Positions 1 through 8,132 of a DNA stretch of 64,000 bases are shown here, one piece after another. The position numbers were made by a program, and so were the translations under genes. The notes below the pieces were generated by a model, which saw only the letters and a program-made list of their open reading frames with translations, was not told where the DNA came from and made no database searches. Origin of the DNA: an uncultured Candidatus Melainabacteria bacterium. Lineage in GTDB: Bacteria; Cyanobacteriota; Vampirovibrionia; Gastranaerophilales; Gastranaerophilaceae. The stretch spans positions 139,291-203,290 of the forward strand of contig CAKUUX010000002.1 in the NCBI GenBank assembly GCA_934693165.1, in the 5' to 3' direction. Numbering within the stretch: position 1 is the stretch's first letter; each line of letters opens with the position of its first letter.

Positions 1-491
1 ATAAAATCGCTGCTGCATCGTTAACAGATGACAATCTTTTGAAATATACAAAATCAAAAGGTAAACCAATCTTCTTATCTACTGGCATGAGTACTATGGA
101 GCAAATCAGACATGCAGTAGAAATTTTAGGTGAAGATAATCTAGTTATTTATCAATGCACTTCAACATATCCTTCTGATGAAAAAGAAATCAACTTAAAA
201 GTTATTGAAACTTTTAGAAATGAGTTTGACTGTCCTGTGGGTTATTCAGGTCATGAAAGAGGTTTAATGCCTACAGTTATTTCTGTTGTATATGGCGCAA
301 ATGCTGTAGAAAGACATATTACAAATGATAGAACAAATTGGGGTTCTGATCAGGCTGCAAGTTTAGAGCTTGACGGTATTCATAGAATCGTTAGAGATAT
401 TAGAAAAATTCCTAATGTCGCAGGTGACGGTATAAAAAGAGTTTATGATAGAGAATTACCTATAATCAAAAAATTGAGAAGAGTTCAATGA
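1..491 (+). CDS. NeuB/SpsE-family sugar-acid synthase, 3' part
   Basis: The gene runs in from before the window; the frame is open from base 3. The visible ~163 residues are the C-terminal half of a NeuB-type TIM barrel, which condenses PEP with a hexosamine or hexose (phosphate) to give a nonulosonic acid. Diagnostic pieces are KPIFLSTGMST, YQCTSTYPS, GYSGHERG and AVERHIT. The protein stops right after the barrel (ending KKLRRVQ), so the C-terminal SAF/antifreeze-like domain of classical NeuB is absent. It overlaps the downstream KdsC-like phosphatase by 4 bp, which fits a synthase-phosphatase pair making a sugar acid from a phosphorylated precursor, such as KDN or a related nonulosonate. 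The exact substrate cannot be told. Confidence 0.8.
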   Translation, partial: KIAAASLTDDNLLKYTKSKGKPIFLSTGMSTMEQIRHAVEILGEDNLVIYQCTSTYPSDEKEINLKVIETFRNEFDCPVGYSGHERGLMPTVISVVYGANAVERHITNDRTNWGSDQAASLELDGIHRIVRDIRKIPNVAGDGIKRVYDRELPIIKKLRRVQ

Positions 492-979
492 GTAAATTAA
501 AATTTTCAAAAAATATTAAAATGGTTATAACTGATTTTGACGGCGTTGTTACGGATAACAATGTTTATGTTGATGAAAATCAAAATATGTCAAGAAAATT
601 GAACTTTAGAGATGTTATGGCATTTTCTCTTTTGAAAAAAAATGGTATTAAAATAGGTATTATCTCTGGAGAACAAAATTCGGCTATGGATTTGGTTGCT
701 GAAAAATTTGGTATTGAAGATGTTCATGGCAACATCAGGATAAAAATTGATGTGCTAAATACCATAATCAAAAAATATAATTTGAAAGAAGATGAGTATG
801 TTTATATTGGTGATGATGTAAACGATAGAGAATGTTTGGAAAAAACAAAGTTTAGAGTTACCGTAAATAATGCTCATAAATCAATTTTAAAAATAAAAGA
901 TATACAAGTTACCGAAAATAACGGTGGTGAGGGAGCTTTTAGAGAAATTGTAGACAGAATCTTAGAATACAAAAAATAG
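488..979 (+). CDS. KdsC-like HAD-superfamily sugar-acid phosphatase
   Basis: This is a 163-residue C0-type HAD phosphatase without a cap domain, the size of KdsC. Motif I is TDFDGVVTD (nucleophile Asp16, general acid Asp18), motif II is the IISGE segment, and motif IV is IGDDVND. The C-terminal GGEGAFREIVD tail is the one that completes the active site in KdsC tetramers. The family removes phosphate from KDO-8-P, KDN-9-P or Neu5Ac-9-P. Its ATGA overlap with the NeuB-like gene points to a nonulosonate phosphate rather than KDO-8-P, but a role in KDO synthesis is not excluded. Confidence 0.85.
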   Translation: MSKLKFSKNIKMVITDFDGVVTDNNVYVDENQNMSRKLNFRDVMAFSLLKKNGIKIGIISGEQNSAMDLVAEKFGIEDVHGNIRIKIDVLNTIIKKYNLKEDEYVYIGDDVNDRECLEKTKFRVTVNNAHKSILKIKDIQVTENNGGEGAFREIVDRILEYKK

Positions 980-1013
980 CCTAATTTCTTTTAAAAATCT
1001 TATTTGTTACTAC

Positions 1014-1042
1014 TTGCCAAACTAAATTTATAAGGTTATAAT
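1014..1042 (+). promoter_or_regulatory. Predicted sigma70 promoter of lysC
   Basis: A -35 box TTGCCA (1014-1019), a 17-bp spacer and a consensus -10 TATAAT (1037-1042) lie 41 bp before the aspartokinase start. This is one of the best promoter matches in the window. Confidence 0.7.
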
Positions 1043-1083
1043 TATTCTCGATATATTATTATACTAGTATAAAGAGTGAAATT

Positions 1084-2355
1084 ATGACAAAGAACGTAGT
1101 CGTACAAAAATTTGGTGGAACATCAGTTGCAGATACTGACAGAATAAAAAAAGTCGCAGAAACAGTAGTTGCAGAAAAGAACCGAGGCAATGACGTTGTT
1201 GTAGTTGTTTCAGCAATGGGACATACTACAGACCATTTAGTTACTTTGGCTAAAGAAATTTCTGATGTACCATCTCCAAGAGAAATGGATATGTTGCTAT
1301 CAACTGGTGAAGGCATTTCTATTGCGTTATTAACAATGGCAATTCAGGCTAAGGGTTATGATGCAGTTAGTATGAATGCTATGCAAGTTGGTATTATAAC
1401 TGAAGATTTACATACAAAAGCAAGAATTTTGAATATTGAAACTTCAAGATTAAAACAAAATTTAAATGCAGGAAAAATAGTTGTAGTAGCAGGATTTCAA
1501 GGTGTAACAAAAGACGGTGAAATTACAACTTTAGGTAGAGGTGGTTCTGACACTTCTGCTGTTGCAATTGCAGCATCTTTAGGCGCAGAACGTTGCGATA
1601 TTTACACAGATGTTCAAGGTGTTTATACATCAGACCCTAGAATGGTTAAAAATGCTACAAAATTAGATACAATAACTTACGATGAAATGCTTGAACTTGC
1701 AAATGTTGGCGCTGGGGTTATGCACCCTCGTTCAGTGGAAACAGCTAAAAAATATAGCTTACCATTGAGAGTAAGAAGCAGTTTCTATACAGACGATTTA
1801 GGCACAATGATTACAGGAGCAAATGGCATGGAATTAGATAAACCAGTCGTTGGTGTCGCTGTTGACTTTACACAACTTCGTGTTGTTGTTTGCGACGTTA
1901 AAGACGAACCAGGTGTTGCGGCTAAAATCTTTAAAAGATTGGCTCAAAACAATATTACAGTTGATATGATTATTCAATCTTATGCAAGAACTTTCAATAA
2001 TACAAACGACATTGCCTTCACTATTAATAGAGAAGACAAAGATAAAACTATGGAAATCTTGAATGAAATGAAAGATGAAGTAGGCGCAAATGAAATTCAT
2101 TTAGATGAAAATACAGCAAAACTTTCAATTGTAGGTGCTGGAATGATGGATAGACCAGGGGTTGCAGCTACAATGTTTGAAACTCTTGCAGATTTAGATG
2201 TAAATATTAAAATGATTTCTACATCAGAAATCAAAATCAGCTGTTTAATTGATGGTGAACAAGCTGAAATGGCTTGCAATAAAATTCACGAAGCTTTCAA
2301 ATTAAACAGTAATGATATAGTAGAAGTTAAAGGCACTTTGCCTCCAACATTATAA
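1084..2355 (+). CDS. lysC: Aspartate kinase
   Basis: The 423-residue enzyme phosphorylates L-aspartate, the first step to lysine/diaminopimelate, threonine and methionine. The N-terminal kinase domain has KFGGTSVAD at residues 9-17 and the GRGGSDTSAVA loop near residue 150. Two ACT domains follow from about residue 260 (start VVGVAVDFTQLRVVV; second repeat LSIVGAGMMDRPGVAATMFETL), so feedback control by lysine and/or threonine is expected. Length and layout match single-function aspartokinases of cyanobacteria and Bacillus. An ideal promoter lies upstream. The next pathway genes asd and dapB are at 58-60 kb, not adjacent. Confidence 0.96.
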   Translation: MTKNVVVQKFGGTSVADTDRIKKVAETVVAEKNRGNDVVVVVSAMGHTTDHLVTLAKEISDVPSPREMDMLLSTGEGISIALLTMAIQAKGYDAVSMNAMQVGIITEDLHTKARILNIETSRLKQNLNAGKIVVVAGFQGVTKDGEITTLGRGGSDTSAVAIAASLGAERCDIYTDVQGVYTSDPRMVKNATKLDTITYDEMLELANVGAGVMHPRSVETAKKYSLPLRVRSSFYTDDLGTMITGANGMELDKPVVGVAVDFTQLRVVVCDVKDEPGVAAKIFKRLAQNNITVDMIIQSYARTFNNTNDIAFTINREDKDKTMEILNEMKDEVGANEIHLDENTAKLSIVGAGMMDRPGVAATMFETLADLDVNIKMISTSEIKISCLIDGEQAEMACNKIHEAFKLNSNDIVEVKGTLPPTL

Positions 2356-2370
2356 GGAAAGGAAATAATA

Positions 2371-3591
2371 ATGGAAAAAACAATTGAAATTAAAATTTCA
2401 AAGAAAGCAATTTTGTTTTTACTAGCTATTCTTGGTTTAGTAGCAACAGTTGCTTTAGCAGTTGTTTATAACAACGCAAACTTTAATCCTGCAGCAGGTC
2501 CAAGTTTTTGTACAGATGCAAATAATCCAGTTGTAAACTGTGATGGTGTAGCAAAATCTGTTAATGCACAATTTTTAGGTATTCCTCTTGCATATTGGGG
2601 TATGATTTTCTATTTAATCGTACTTGTGTTGCTTGTTGCAGACAAACTAAAAAATATCAAATTTTTATCTTGGTTAGAAGTATTTAAAAACCCTTGCAGT
2701 TATATCGCTGTATTAGGTTTATTCTCATTTTTAGTATCTATGATTTTAGCTTTAGTAAGCTTTATTTCATTAAAAATGATTTGTGTACTTTGCGTAGTAA
2801 CATACTTTATTAACCTATTTATTGCATTATTTGCATCAGAATTTGCAGGCGAAACATTTGGTGCTTCAATTAAAACATCTATTAATGATTTTAAAGAAGC
2901 TCTTTCAGTTAAAAAATATGCAGTTGCGTTTGCATCAACAGTTGCAGTTGTTGCAGTATTCTTAACAGTTTCAAGTACAACTTATGTATTCGCTCCACAA
3001 GTTAAAGATATTAAATTTATGGATCAATTATACAAAATGGAAGGTAACGAATATGCTGATGTTGCAAATGGTAACACTTTAGGTAGTGAAAAACCAAAAG
3101 TAGTTGTTAAAATGTATTCAGATTTGATGTGCCCATATTGTGTAATGGAAAATAGATTGATGCACAAAGTTGCAAAAGATTTCTCTAATGTAAAAATTGA
3201 ATTTGTTCAATACCCATTAGATAATGCTTGTAACAAAAACATTCCAAATCCATTCCACGTAGGTGCTTGTGATTATGCTAAATTAGCTTTAGCAGCTCAA
3301 AAACAAGGCAAATTCTGGGATATGGTTAACTTATTATTTGAAGAAAAAGCAGGTTCAGTAGAGGATGTTTATTCAATCGCTAAAGAACAAGGCTTTGATG
3401 TTAATAAGTTAAAAACTGATATGAATGCAGCAGATGTAAAAGCAACATTGTTATCAAATATTGATGAAGCTACACAAATGCAAGTTGGTGGTACACCAGC
3501 ATTCTCAGTAAAAGGCAAATTATATATGGGTCTAAAACCATATAATGAAGTAAAGGCGATTTTAATTGAAGCAGGAGCAAAAGCAAAATAG
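2371..3591 (+). CDS. VKOR-DsbA fusion, disulfide-forming membrane protein
   Basis: This 406-residue protein oxidises cysteines in exported proteins and passes electrons to quinone. Residues 1-155 form a VKOR-type four-helix domain: the loop pair is Cys47/Cys57 (FCTD..NCDGV) and the quinone-facing pair is Cys138/Cys141 (ICVLC). After a further membrane segment (about 184-205) comes a DsbA-like thioredoxin domain with CPYC (Cys254/Cys257) and a cis-Pro loop GGTPAF near residue 377. VKOR fused to a thioredoxin-like partner is typical of cyanobacteria and relatives, so the pair acts as a self-contained DsbA/DsbB. An AAGGAAAGG-type ribosome site precedes the ATG. Confidence 0.93.
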   Translation: MEKTIEIKISKKAILFLLAILGLVATVALAVVYNNANFNPAAGPSFCTDANNPVVNCDGVAKSVNAQFLGIPLAYWGMIFYLIVLVLLVADKLKNIKFLSWLEVFKNPCSYIAVLGLFSFLVSMILALVSFISLKMICVLCVVTYFINLFIALFASEFAGETFGASIKTSINDFKEALSVKKYAVAFASTVAVVAVFLTVSSTTYVFAPQVKDIKFMDQLYKMEGNEYADVANGNTLGSEKPKVVVKMYSDLMCPYCVMENRLMHKVAKDFSNVKIEFVQYPLDNACNKNIPNPFHVGACDYAKLALAAQKQGKFWDMVNLLFEEKAGSVEDVYSIAKEQGFDVNKLKTDMNAADVKATLLSNIDEATQMQVGGTPAFSVKGKLYMGLKPYNEVKAILIEAGAKAK

Positions 3592-4120
3592 AGTTTTACT
3601 CCATGCTTGCTGTGGTATCTGTTCAGGATATCCAATCGAATACTTAAAAGATAATCAATATTTACCGGTTGTGTATTTTTATAATCCTAATATACAGCCG
3701 GTAAATGATTATATAAAGCGATTGGACTCTCAAAAAACTTTATGTGAGCATTTAGGAGTGGAATTAATAGAAGAACATTATGATACTCAGGAATATGAGA
3801 ATTATATTCTTGGGTACGAAAATGAGCCAGAGCGAGGCAAAAGATGTGATAAATGTTTTGAGCTTCGTTTAACTCAAACTGCAAAAAAAGCTAAAGAATT
3901 AGGGATAAATATTTTTACAACCTCTATAGCAATAAGTCCTCACAAAAATTATCAACATTTAAAAGAAATTGGGGAAAAAGTAGCTAAAGATTTTGATTTA
4001 GAATTTATGGCTGTAGATTTTAAAAAGAAAGACGGCTTTTTAAAAACAAATAAAATAGCAAATTCTTTGGGTTTATATAGACAAAATTATTGTGGATGTA
4101 AGTATAGTTTTAGAAAATAA
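3566..4120 (+). CDS. queH: Epoxyqueuosine reductase QueH
   Basis: This 184-residue DUF208/QueH protein catalyses the last step of queuosine tRNA modification, reduction of epoxyqueuosine, and replaces the unrelated cobalamin-dependent QueG. Family cysteines are all present: HACCGIC at residues 13-19, RCDKC near 91-95 and the C-terminal YRQNYCGCKYS. These bind iron-sulfur and iron centres. Translation must begin at a TTG (3566) inside the last codons of the VKOR-DsbA gene, a 26-bp overlap that implies translational coupling; no ATG exists upstream of the first Cys motif. Confidence 0.92.
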   Translation: MKQEQKQNRVLLHACCGICSGYPIEYLKDNQYLPVVYFYNPNIQPVNDYIKRLDSQKTLCEHLGVELIEEHYDTQEYENYILGYENEPERGKRCDKCFELRLTQTAKKAKELGINIFTTSIAISPHKNYQHLKEIGEKVAKDFDLEFMAVDFKKKDGFLKTNKIANSLGLYRQNYCGCKYSFRK

Positions 4121-4148
4121 ATTAAAATTTAGTATTAAGGAGTAAATC

Positions 4149-4349
4149 ATGGAATGTAGAAGAGATGAAAATAAAATTGGTTGCACATGCACATATACAA
4201 GTTGCTCAAAAAGAGGTATGTGTTGTGAATGCGTAAGCGCGCATAGAGAAAATGGCGAAATCCCAGGCTGTTTCTTTACTGCAGCAGGAGAAGCAACTTA
4301 TGATAGAAGTGTTAAAAATTTTGTAAAAATCATGAAGGATAGAGTGTAG
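4149..4349 (+). CDS. Small Cys-rich DUF6485-like protein
   Basis: This 66-residue protein has eight or more cysteines (CTCTYTSCSKRGMCCECV, then PGCFF), suggesting a bound metal or iron-sulfur cluster. It resembles the short cytosolic Cys-rich proteins grouped as DUF6485, found mostly in anaerobes; no reaction is known. It follows queH by 28 bp behind an AAGGAG ribosome site and may share its transcript. The name rests on the CTCTY..C..KG.CCEC pattern and the terminal PGCFF. Confidence 0.75.
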   Translation: MECRRDENKIGCTCTYTSCSKRGMCCECVSAHRENGEIPGCFFTAAGEATYDRSVKNFVKIMKDRV

Positions 4350-4403
4350 ATAAAGCTTTATTAACAATTATTAAATAAAGTAAACAATTTGAAAAACGTT
4401 ATG

Positions 4404-4432
4404 TTGACACTAAAAAATGTTTGATATACGAT
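4404..4432 (+). promoter_or_regulatory. Predicted promoter of the S10 ribosomal operon
   Basis: A consensus -35 TTGACA (4404-4409), a 17-bp spacer and a -10 TACGAT (4427-4432) lie about 70 bp before rpsJ, in the only sizeable gap upstream of the ribosomal genes. Confidence 0.65.
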
Positions 4433-4502
4433 TTTTAATGCACAGAGCTGTATATATTAGTATGCAAAAGGTTAGACAATAAGTAAGAAAAGGAAATAAG
4501 CA

Positions 4503-4820
4503 ATGTCAACTACAAACAGACAAAGAATAAGAGTATGTTTAAAAGCATTTGATCACAAATTGATTGATGTTTCAGCAGAAAAAATTGTAGAAACAGCAAA
4601 AAGAACAGATGCAAAAGTAGCAGGACCAATTCCTCTACCAACAAAAAGAAGAATTTACTGTGTATTACGTTCACCACACGTAGATAAAAAATCACGTGAA
4701 CACTTTGAACTAAGAACACACAAAAGAATTATCGACATTTATGATGCTTCTCAACAAACAACAGAAGAATTAAGCAGATTAGATTTACCTGCTGGTGTTG
4801 ATATCGAAGTTAAATTATAA
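4503..4820 (+). CDS. rpsJ: 30S ribosomal protein S10
   Basis: Length is 105 residues as usual for S10. GPIPLPTKRRIYCVLRSPH and the HFELRTHKRIIDI segment are family signatures. S10 sits in the 30S head and is NusE in transcription antitermination. It opens the operon, with an AAGGAAATAAGCA ribosome site, and is followed by a 157-bp structured spacer instead of the usual short gap to L3. Confidence 0.98.
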   Translation: MSTTNRQRIRVCLKAFDHKLIDVSAEKIVETAKRTDAKVAGPIPLPTKRRIYCVLRSPHVDKKSREHFELRTHKRIIDIYDASQQTTEELSRLDLPAGVDIEVKL

Positions 4821-4838
4821 TTTTTGAAAACATAGCTC

Positions 4839-4937
4839 AACTCGCCTTATAGGCGAGTCAAAACAAAAGACAAACAAATCATTTATGCGTTAAGCAATAA
4901 TGCGAACTACGACTCTAAGCAGTTTAGAGGGTAGCAA
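4839..4937 (+). promoter_or_regulatory. Structured spacer between rpsJ and rplC
   Basis: The 157-bp rpsJ-rplC gap contains a 7-bp stem ACTCGCC/GGCGAGT (4839-4857) without a T-run. A second element follows: TACGACT (4908), hairpin CTCTAA/TTAGAG (4913-4929) and GTAGCAA (4931-4937). The second element recurs before rpsH and, weakly, before rplR. It may be an RNA leader controlling r-protein expression; the function is inferred. Confidence 0.5.
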
Positions 4938-4977
4938 TCACAAGAAGAACCCTTGAAGGGGAAGAAAGGACAAAATT

Positions 4978-5613
4978 ATGACACTTGGTGTAATAGGTGA
5001 AAAACTAGGAATGACTCAAGTTTTCGATGAACACGGTCTAGCAATTCCAGTTACAGTAATAAAAGTTTCAAAAATGGTTGTAACTCAAGTTAAAACTGAA
5101 GAAACAGATGGTTACAATGCGATTCAAGTAGGTACAGTTTCAGCAAAAGAAAAACACTTAACAAAAGCTCAAATTGGTCACTTGAAGAAAAATAATGTAG
5201 AAAACTTAAGACATCTACAAGAATTCAGAGTAGAAAATCCTCAAGATTATACAGTAGGACAGGAAATTCCAGTATCTGTATTAGCAGATGTAGAAAAAGT
5301 TGATGTAACAGGTACATCAATTGGTAAAGGTTTCCAAGGTACTGTAAAAAGATGGAATTTCTCAAGAGGACCAATGGCTCACGGTTCTAAAAACCACAGA
5401 GAACCAGGTTCAATTGGTGCAGGTACAACTCCAAGCCGTGTTATCAAAGGTAAAAGAATGGCTGGAAACATGGGTAACGAAAGAGTTACAATCAAAAAAT
5501 TAAAACTTGTAAAAGTTGATAACGAAAAACAATTAGTTTTAGTAAAAGGTGCTGTTCCAGGTCCAGAAGGTAAATTGGTAACAATTAAACCATCAATTAC
5601 AAAATGGAACTAA
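4978..5613 (+). CDS. rplC: 50S ribosomal protein L3
   Basis: The 211-residue L3 begins GVIGEKLGMTQVFDE. The conserved GTSIGKGFQGTVKRW and RGPMAHGSKNHREPGSIG segments form the loop that reaches toward the peptidyl-transferase centre. L3 is an early assembly protein of the 50S subunit. The operon order S10-L3-L4-L23-L2 is standard. Confidence 0.98.
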   Translation: MTLGVIGEKLGMTQVFDEHGLAIPVTVIKVSKMVVTQVKTEETDGYNAIQVGTVSAKEKHLTKAQIGHLKKNNVENLRHLQEFRVENPQDYTVGQEIPVSVLADVEKVDVTGTSIGKGFQGTVKRWNFSRGPMAHGSKNHREPGSIGAGTTPSRVIKGKRMAGNMGNERVTIKKLKLVKVDNEKQLVLVKGAVPGPEGKLVTIKPSITKWN

Positions 5614-5649
5614 TAGTAAGAGAATTAACTAGATAAAGGATATAAAAAA

Positions 5650-6276
5650 ATGTCAAAAGAAATATTAAGTACAAAAGGTGAAAAATTAGGTGAAATTACA
5701 CTAAACGAAGGTGTATTTGAAGTAGAACCTAACTTACACGTAATGCATTTAGCATTAAGAAGACAATTAAATAATGCAAGACAAGGTTCAGCATCAGCAA
5801 AGACTAGAGCAGAAGTATCTGGTGGTGGAAGAAAACCTTGGAAACAAAAAGGTACAGGTAGAGCAAGAGCAGGTTCAACAAGATCTCCATTATTTGCAGG
5901 TGGTGGTGTTTCATTCGGACCAAAACCAAGAGATTACTCTTTTGCAATGCCACAAAAAGCAAGAAAATTAGCTTTAAAATCTGCATTGTCAGCTAAATTA
6001 AGCCATACAATTATTGTAAAAGATTTTTCAGCAATTTCTGAACCAAAAACAAAATTAATGATGGATGCTTTAAAATCATTAAAAGCTGAAGGTAAAATTC
6101 TAATCATCGCTGATACAAAAGCAGCTGAAAACAAATACTTAGAATTATCAGCAAGAAATATTCCATCAGTAAAATTGTTATTACCTTCAAACTTAAACGT
6201 TAAAGATTTAATTGAAGCAGATACAGTTTTATTGACAGAATCATCAGTAAACGAAATCACAGAAAGACTTGCATAG
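5650..6276 (+). CDS. rplD: 50S ribosomal protein L4
   Basis: The 208-residue L4 contains RAEVSGGGRKPWKQKGTGRARAGS, the extended loop lining the peptide exit tunnel. In E. coli L4 represses its own operon; a similar role here is not shown. An AAAGGA ribosome site precedes the ATG. Confidence 0.98.
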   Translation: MSKEILSTKGEKLGEITLNEGVFEVEPNLHVMHLALRRQLNNARQGSASAKTRAEVSGGGRKPWKQKGTGRARAGSTRSPLFAGGGVSFGPKPRDYSFAMPQKARKLALKSALSAKLSHTIIVKDFSAISEPKTKLMMDALKSLKAEGKILIIADTKAAENKYLELSARNIPSVKLLLPSNLNVKDLIEADTVLLTESSVNEITERLA

Positions 6277-6299
6277 TCTAAGTTAAAAAGGATAAAGCA

Positions 6300-6608
6300 A
6301 TGAGTAAAGAAAGAACAAACAAAGAAAAATTATTTGACATAATTAAAAAACCATTGATTACAGAAAAATCAATGATGGCTACAACAATTGGTCAATATAC
6401 ATTTGAAGTTTCTATGGATGCAACAAAAGTTGAAATTGCTCAAGCAATTGAACAAGCATTCCCAGGAAGAAAAGTTAAAAAAGTAAGAACAGTTTACATG
6501 CCATCTCATGCAAAAAGAATGGGATACAAAATGGGTAGAACTGATTCTTCAAAAAAAGCAATAGTAACAATAGATGGTGAACCAATCGAAGAATTAATTG
6601 GTGCATAG
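6300..6608 (+). CDS. rplW: 50S ribosomal protein L23
   Basis: The 102-residue L23 has IIKKPLITEKSM near the start and the basic PGRKVKKVRTV segment. It lies at the tunnel exit, where trigger factor and SRP dock. Spacing to rplD (23 bp) and rplB (22 bp) fits a single operon. Confidence 0.97.
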   Translation: MSKERTNKEKLFDIIKKPLITEKSMMATTIGQYTFEVSMDATKVEIAQAIEQAFPGRKVKKVRTVYMPSHAKRMGYKMGRTDSSKKAIVTIDGEPIEELIGA

Positions 6609-6630
6609 GAAAGAAAAAAGGTAGAAAACA

Positions 6631-7461
6631 ATGGCAATACGTAAAATTAATCCGACATCTCCGGGACAAAGAGGTATGACAAAGAGTGATTATTCAGAAA
6701 TCACTACATCTACACCAGAAAAAAGTTTATTAAAACCAATAAAAAAACATGCAGGTAGAAACAACACAGGTAGAATTACTTGTAGACATAAAGGTGGTGG
6801 AGTAAAACAACACTATCGTATTATTGATTTTAAAAGAAATAAAGTAGGTGTTCCAGGCATAGTAATGACAATTGAATACGATCCAAACAGAAACGTAAGA
6901 ATTTCATTAGTAAACTATGCAGACGGTGAAAAAAGATACATCTTATCACCAGAAGGTTTAACAGTTGGTTCAACAATTGTTTCAGGTGCTGAAGCTCCTA
7001 TCCAAGTTGGTAATGCATTACCTTTAGACGTAATTCCTCTAGGTACAATGATTCATAACATTGAATTAGAACCAGGTAGAGGTGGCAAAATGGTTAGAGC
7101 AGCAGGTAACGCAGCTCAATTAATGGCTAAAGAAGGTAACTACGTTACAATTAAATTACCATCAGGCGAAATGAGAATGGTAAGAAAAGAATGTATGGCT
7201 ACAATCGGTGTATTAGGTAACCATGAATTCAAAAACATTAAAATTGGTAAAGCAGGTAGAAAACGTTATATGGGTGTTAAACCAACAGTACGTGGTGTAA
7301 CAATGAACCCTTGTGATCACCCTCACGGTGGTGGTGAAGGTAAAACTGGTCCTGGTGGAAATCCAAAAACTCCATGGGGTAAACCAGCTCTTGGTCAAAA
7401 AACTAGAAAATCTACTAAAGCTTCTAATAAATTAATCGTTAGAAGAAGAAAAACAAGATAA
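6631..7461 (+). CDS. rplB: 50S ribosomal protein L2
   Basis: The 276-residue L2 carries GRNNTGRITCRHKGGGVK and the C-terminal MNPCDHPHGGGEGKT region near the peptidyl-transferase centre. Full length with no unusual insertions. Confidence 0.98.
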   Translation: MAIRKINPTSPGQRGMTKSDYSEITTSTPEKSLLKPIKKHAGRNNTGRITCRHKGGGVKQHYRIIDFKRNKVGVPGIVMTIEYDPNRNVRISLVNYADGEKRYILSPEGLTVGSTIVSGAEAPIQVGNALPLDVIPLGTMIHNIELEPGRGGKMVRAAGNAAQLMAKEGNYVTIKLPSGEMRMVRKECMATIGVLGNHEFKNIKIGKAGRKRYMGVKPTVRGVTMNPCDHPHGGGEGKTGPGGNPKTPWGKPALGQKTRKSTKASNKLIVRRRKTR

Positions 7462-7486
7462 TTAAAATAAGAAGGAGAATAAATTA

Positions 7487-7765
7487 ATGGCACGTTCATT
7501 AAAAAAAGGACCATATATCGAAGAAGCATTAGCTAAGAAAATTGCTAAGATGAATGAAAATTCAGAAAAGAAAGTTGTAAAAACTTGGTCAAGAGCTTCA
7601 ATGATTAGTCCAGATATGTTAGGACACACAATTGCTGTACATAACGGAAAAACTCACGTTCCTGTATATGTAACAGAACAAATGATTGGACATAAATTAG
7701 GCGAATTTGCACCTACTAGAATGTATAGAGGTCACGCAGGTTCAGATAAAGTAAAAAGAAAATAA
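7487..7765 (+). CDS. rpsS: 30S ribosomal protein S19
   Basis: The 92-residue S19 begins ARSLKKGPY and ends GHAGSDKVKRK; WSRASMISPDMLGHTIAVHNG is diagnostic. It pairs with S13 in the 30S head. A GAAGGAG ribosome site precedes it. Confidence 0.98.
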   Translation: MARSLKKGPYIEEALAKKIAKMNENSEKKVVKTWSRASMISPDMLGHTIAVHNGKTHVPVYVTEQMIGHKLGEFAPTRMYRGHAGSDKVKRK

Positions 7766-7783
7766 TAATTGAAGGATAAAACA

Positions 7784-8116
7784 ATGGAAGCAAAATCAAG
7801 ACAAACAGACATAAAAATGACTGCAAGAAAACTTCGTAGAGTAATCAACGAAGTAAGAGGTAAATCTGTAACAGATGCTCAAAAAATGTTAAAATTTATG
7901 CCATACTTTGCAGCAAGAGTAGTTGAAAAGAACTTAAAAGCAGCAGTTGCAAATGCACATGAAAAATTTGGTGCTAATGCTGATGCATTAAAGATTTCTG
8001 AAATCTTCGCTGACGAGAGCGTAACTTACAAAAGAGGTAAACCAAGAGCTCAAGGTCGTATTTACAGAAGATTAAAAAGAACATCACATTTAACATTAGT
8101 AGTAAGCGAAAAATAA
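7784..8116 (+). CDS. rplV: 50S ribosomal protein L22
   Basis: The 110-residue L22 has TARKLRRVINEVRGK and the C-terminal PRAQGRIYRRLKRTSHLT hook that reaches into the exit tunnel. The ATG at 7784 is chosen because GAAGGA lies 8 bp before it. An in-frame TTG at 7769 would leave only 3 bp to rpsS and no ribosome site. Confidence 0.96.
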   Translation: MEAKSRQTDIKMTARKLRRVINEVRGKSVTDAQKMLKFMPYFAARVVEKNLKAAVANAHEKFGANADALKISEIFADESVTYKRGKPRAQGRIYRRLKRTSHLTLVVSEK

Positions 8117-8132
8117 GAAAAAGGAATAAACA

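Noticed and set aside
980..1083. Lysine riboswitch before aspartokinase
   Set aside because: Only 104 bp of space and no lysine-riboswitch elements; a plain promoter explains it.
1834..2279. Long open frames antisense to the aspartokinase gene
   Set aside because: Shadow frames caused by the biased codon use of lysC; no ribosome site and no family similarity. Similar antisense frames lie opposite rplD, rplX, lpxD and others.
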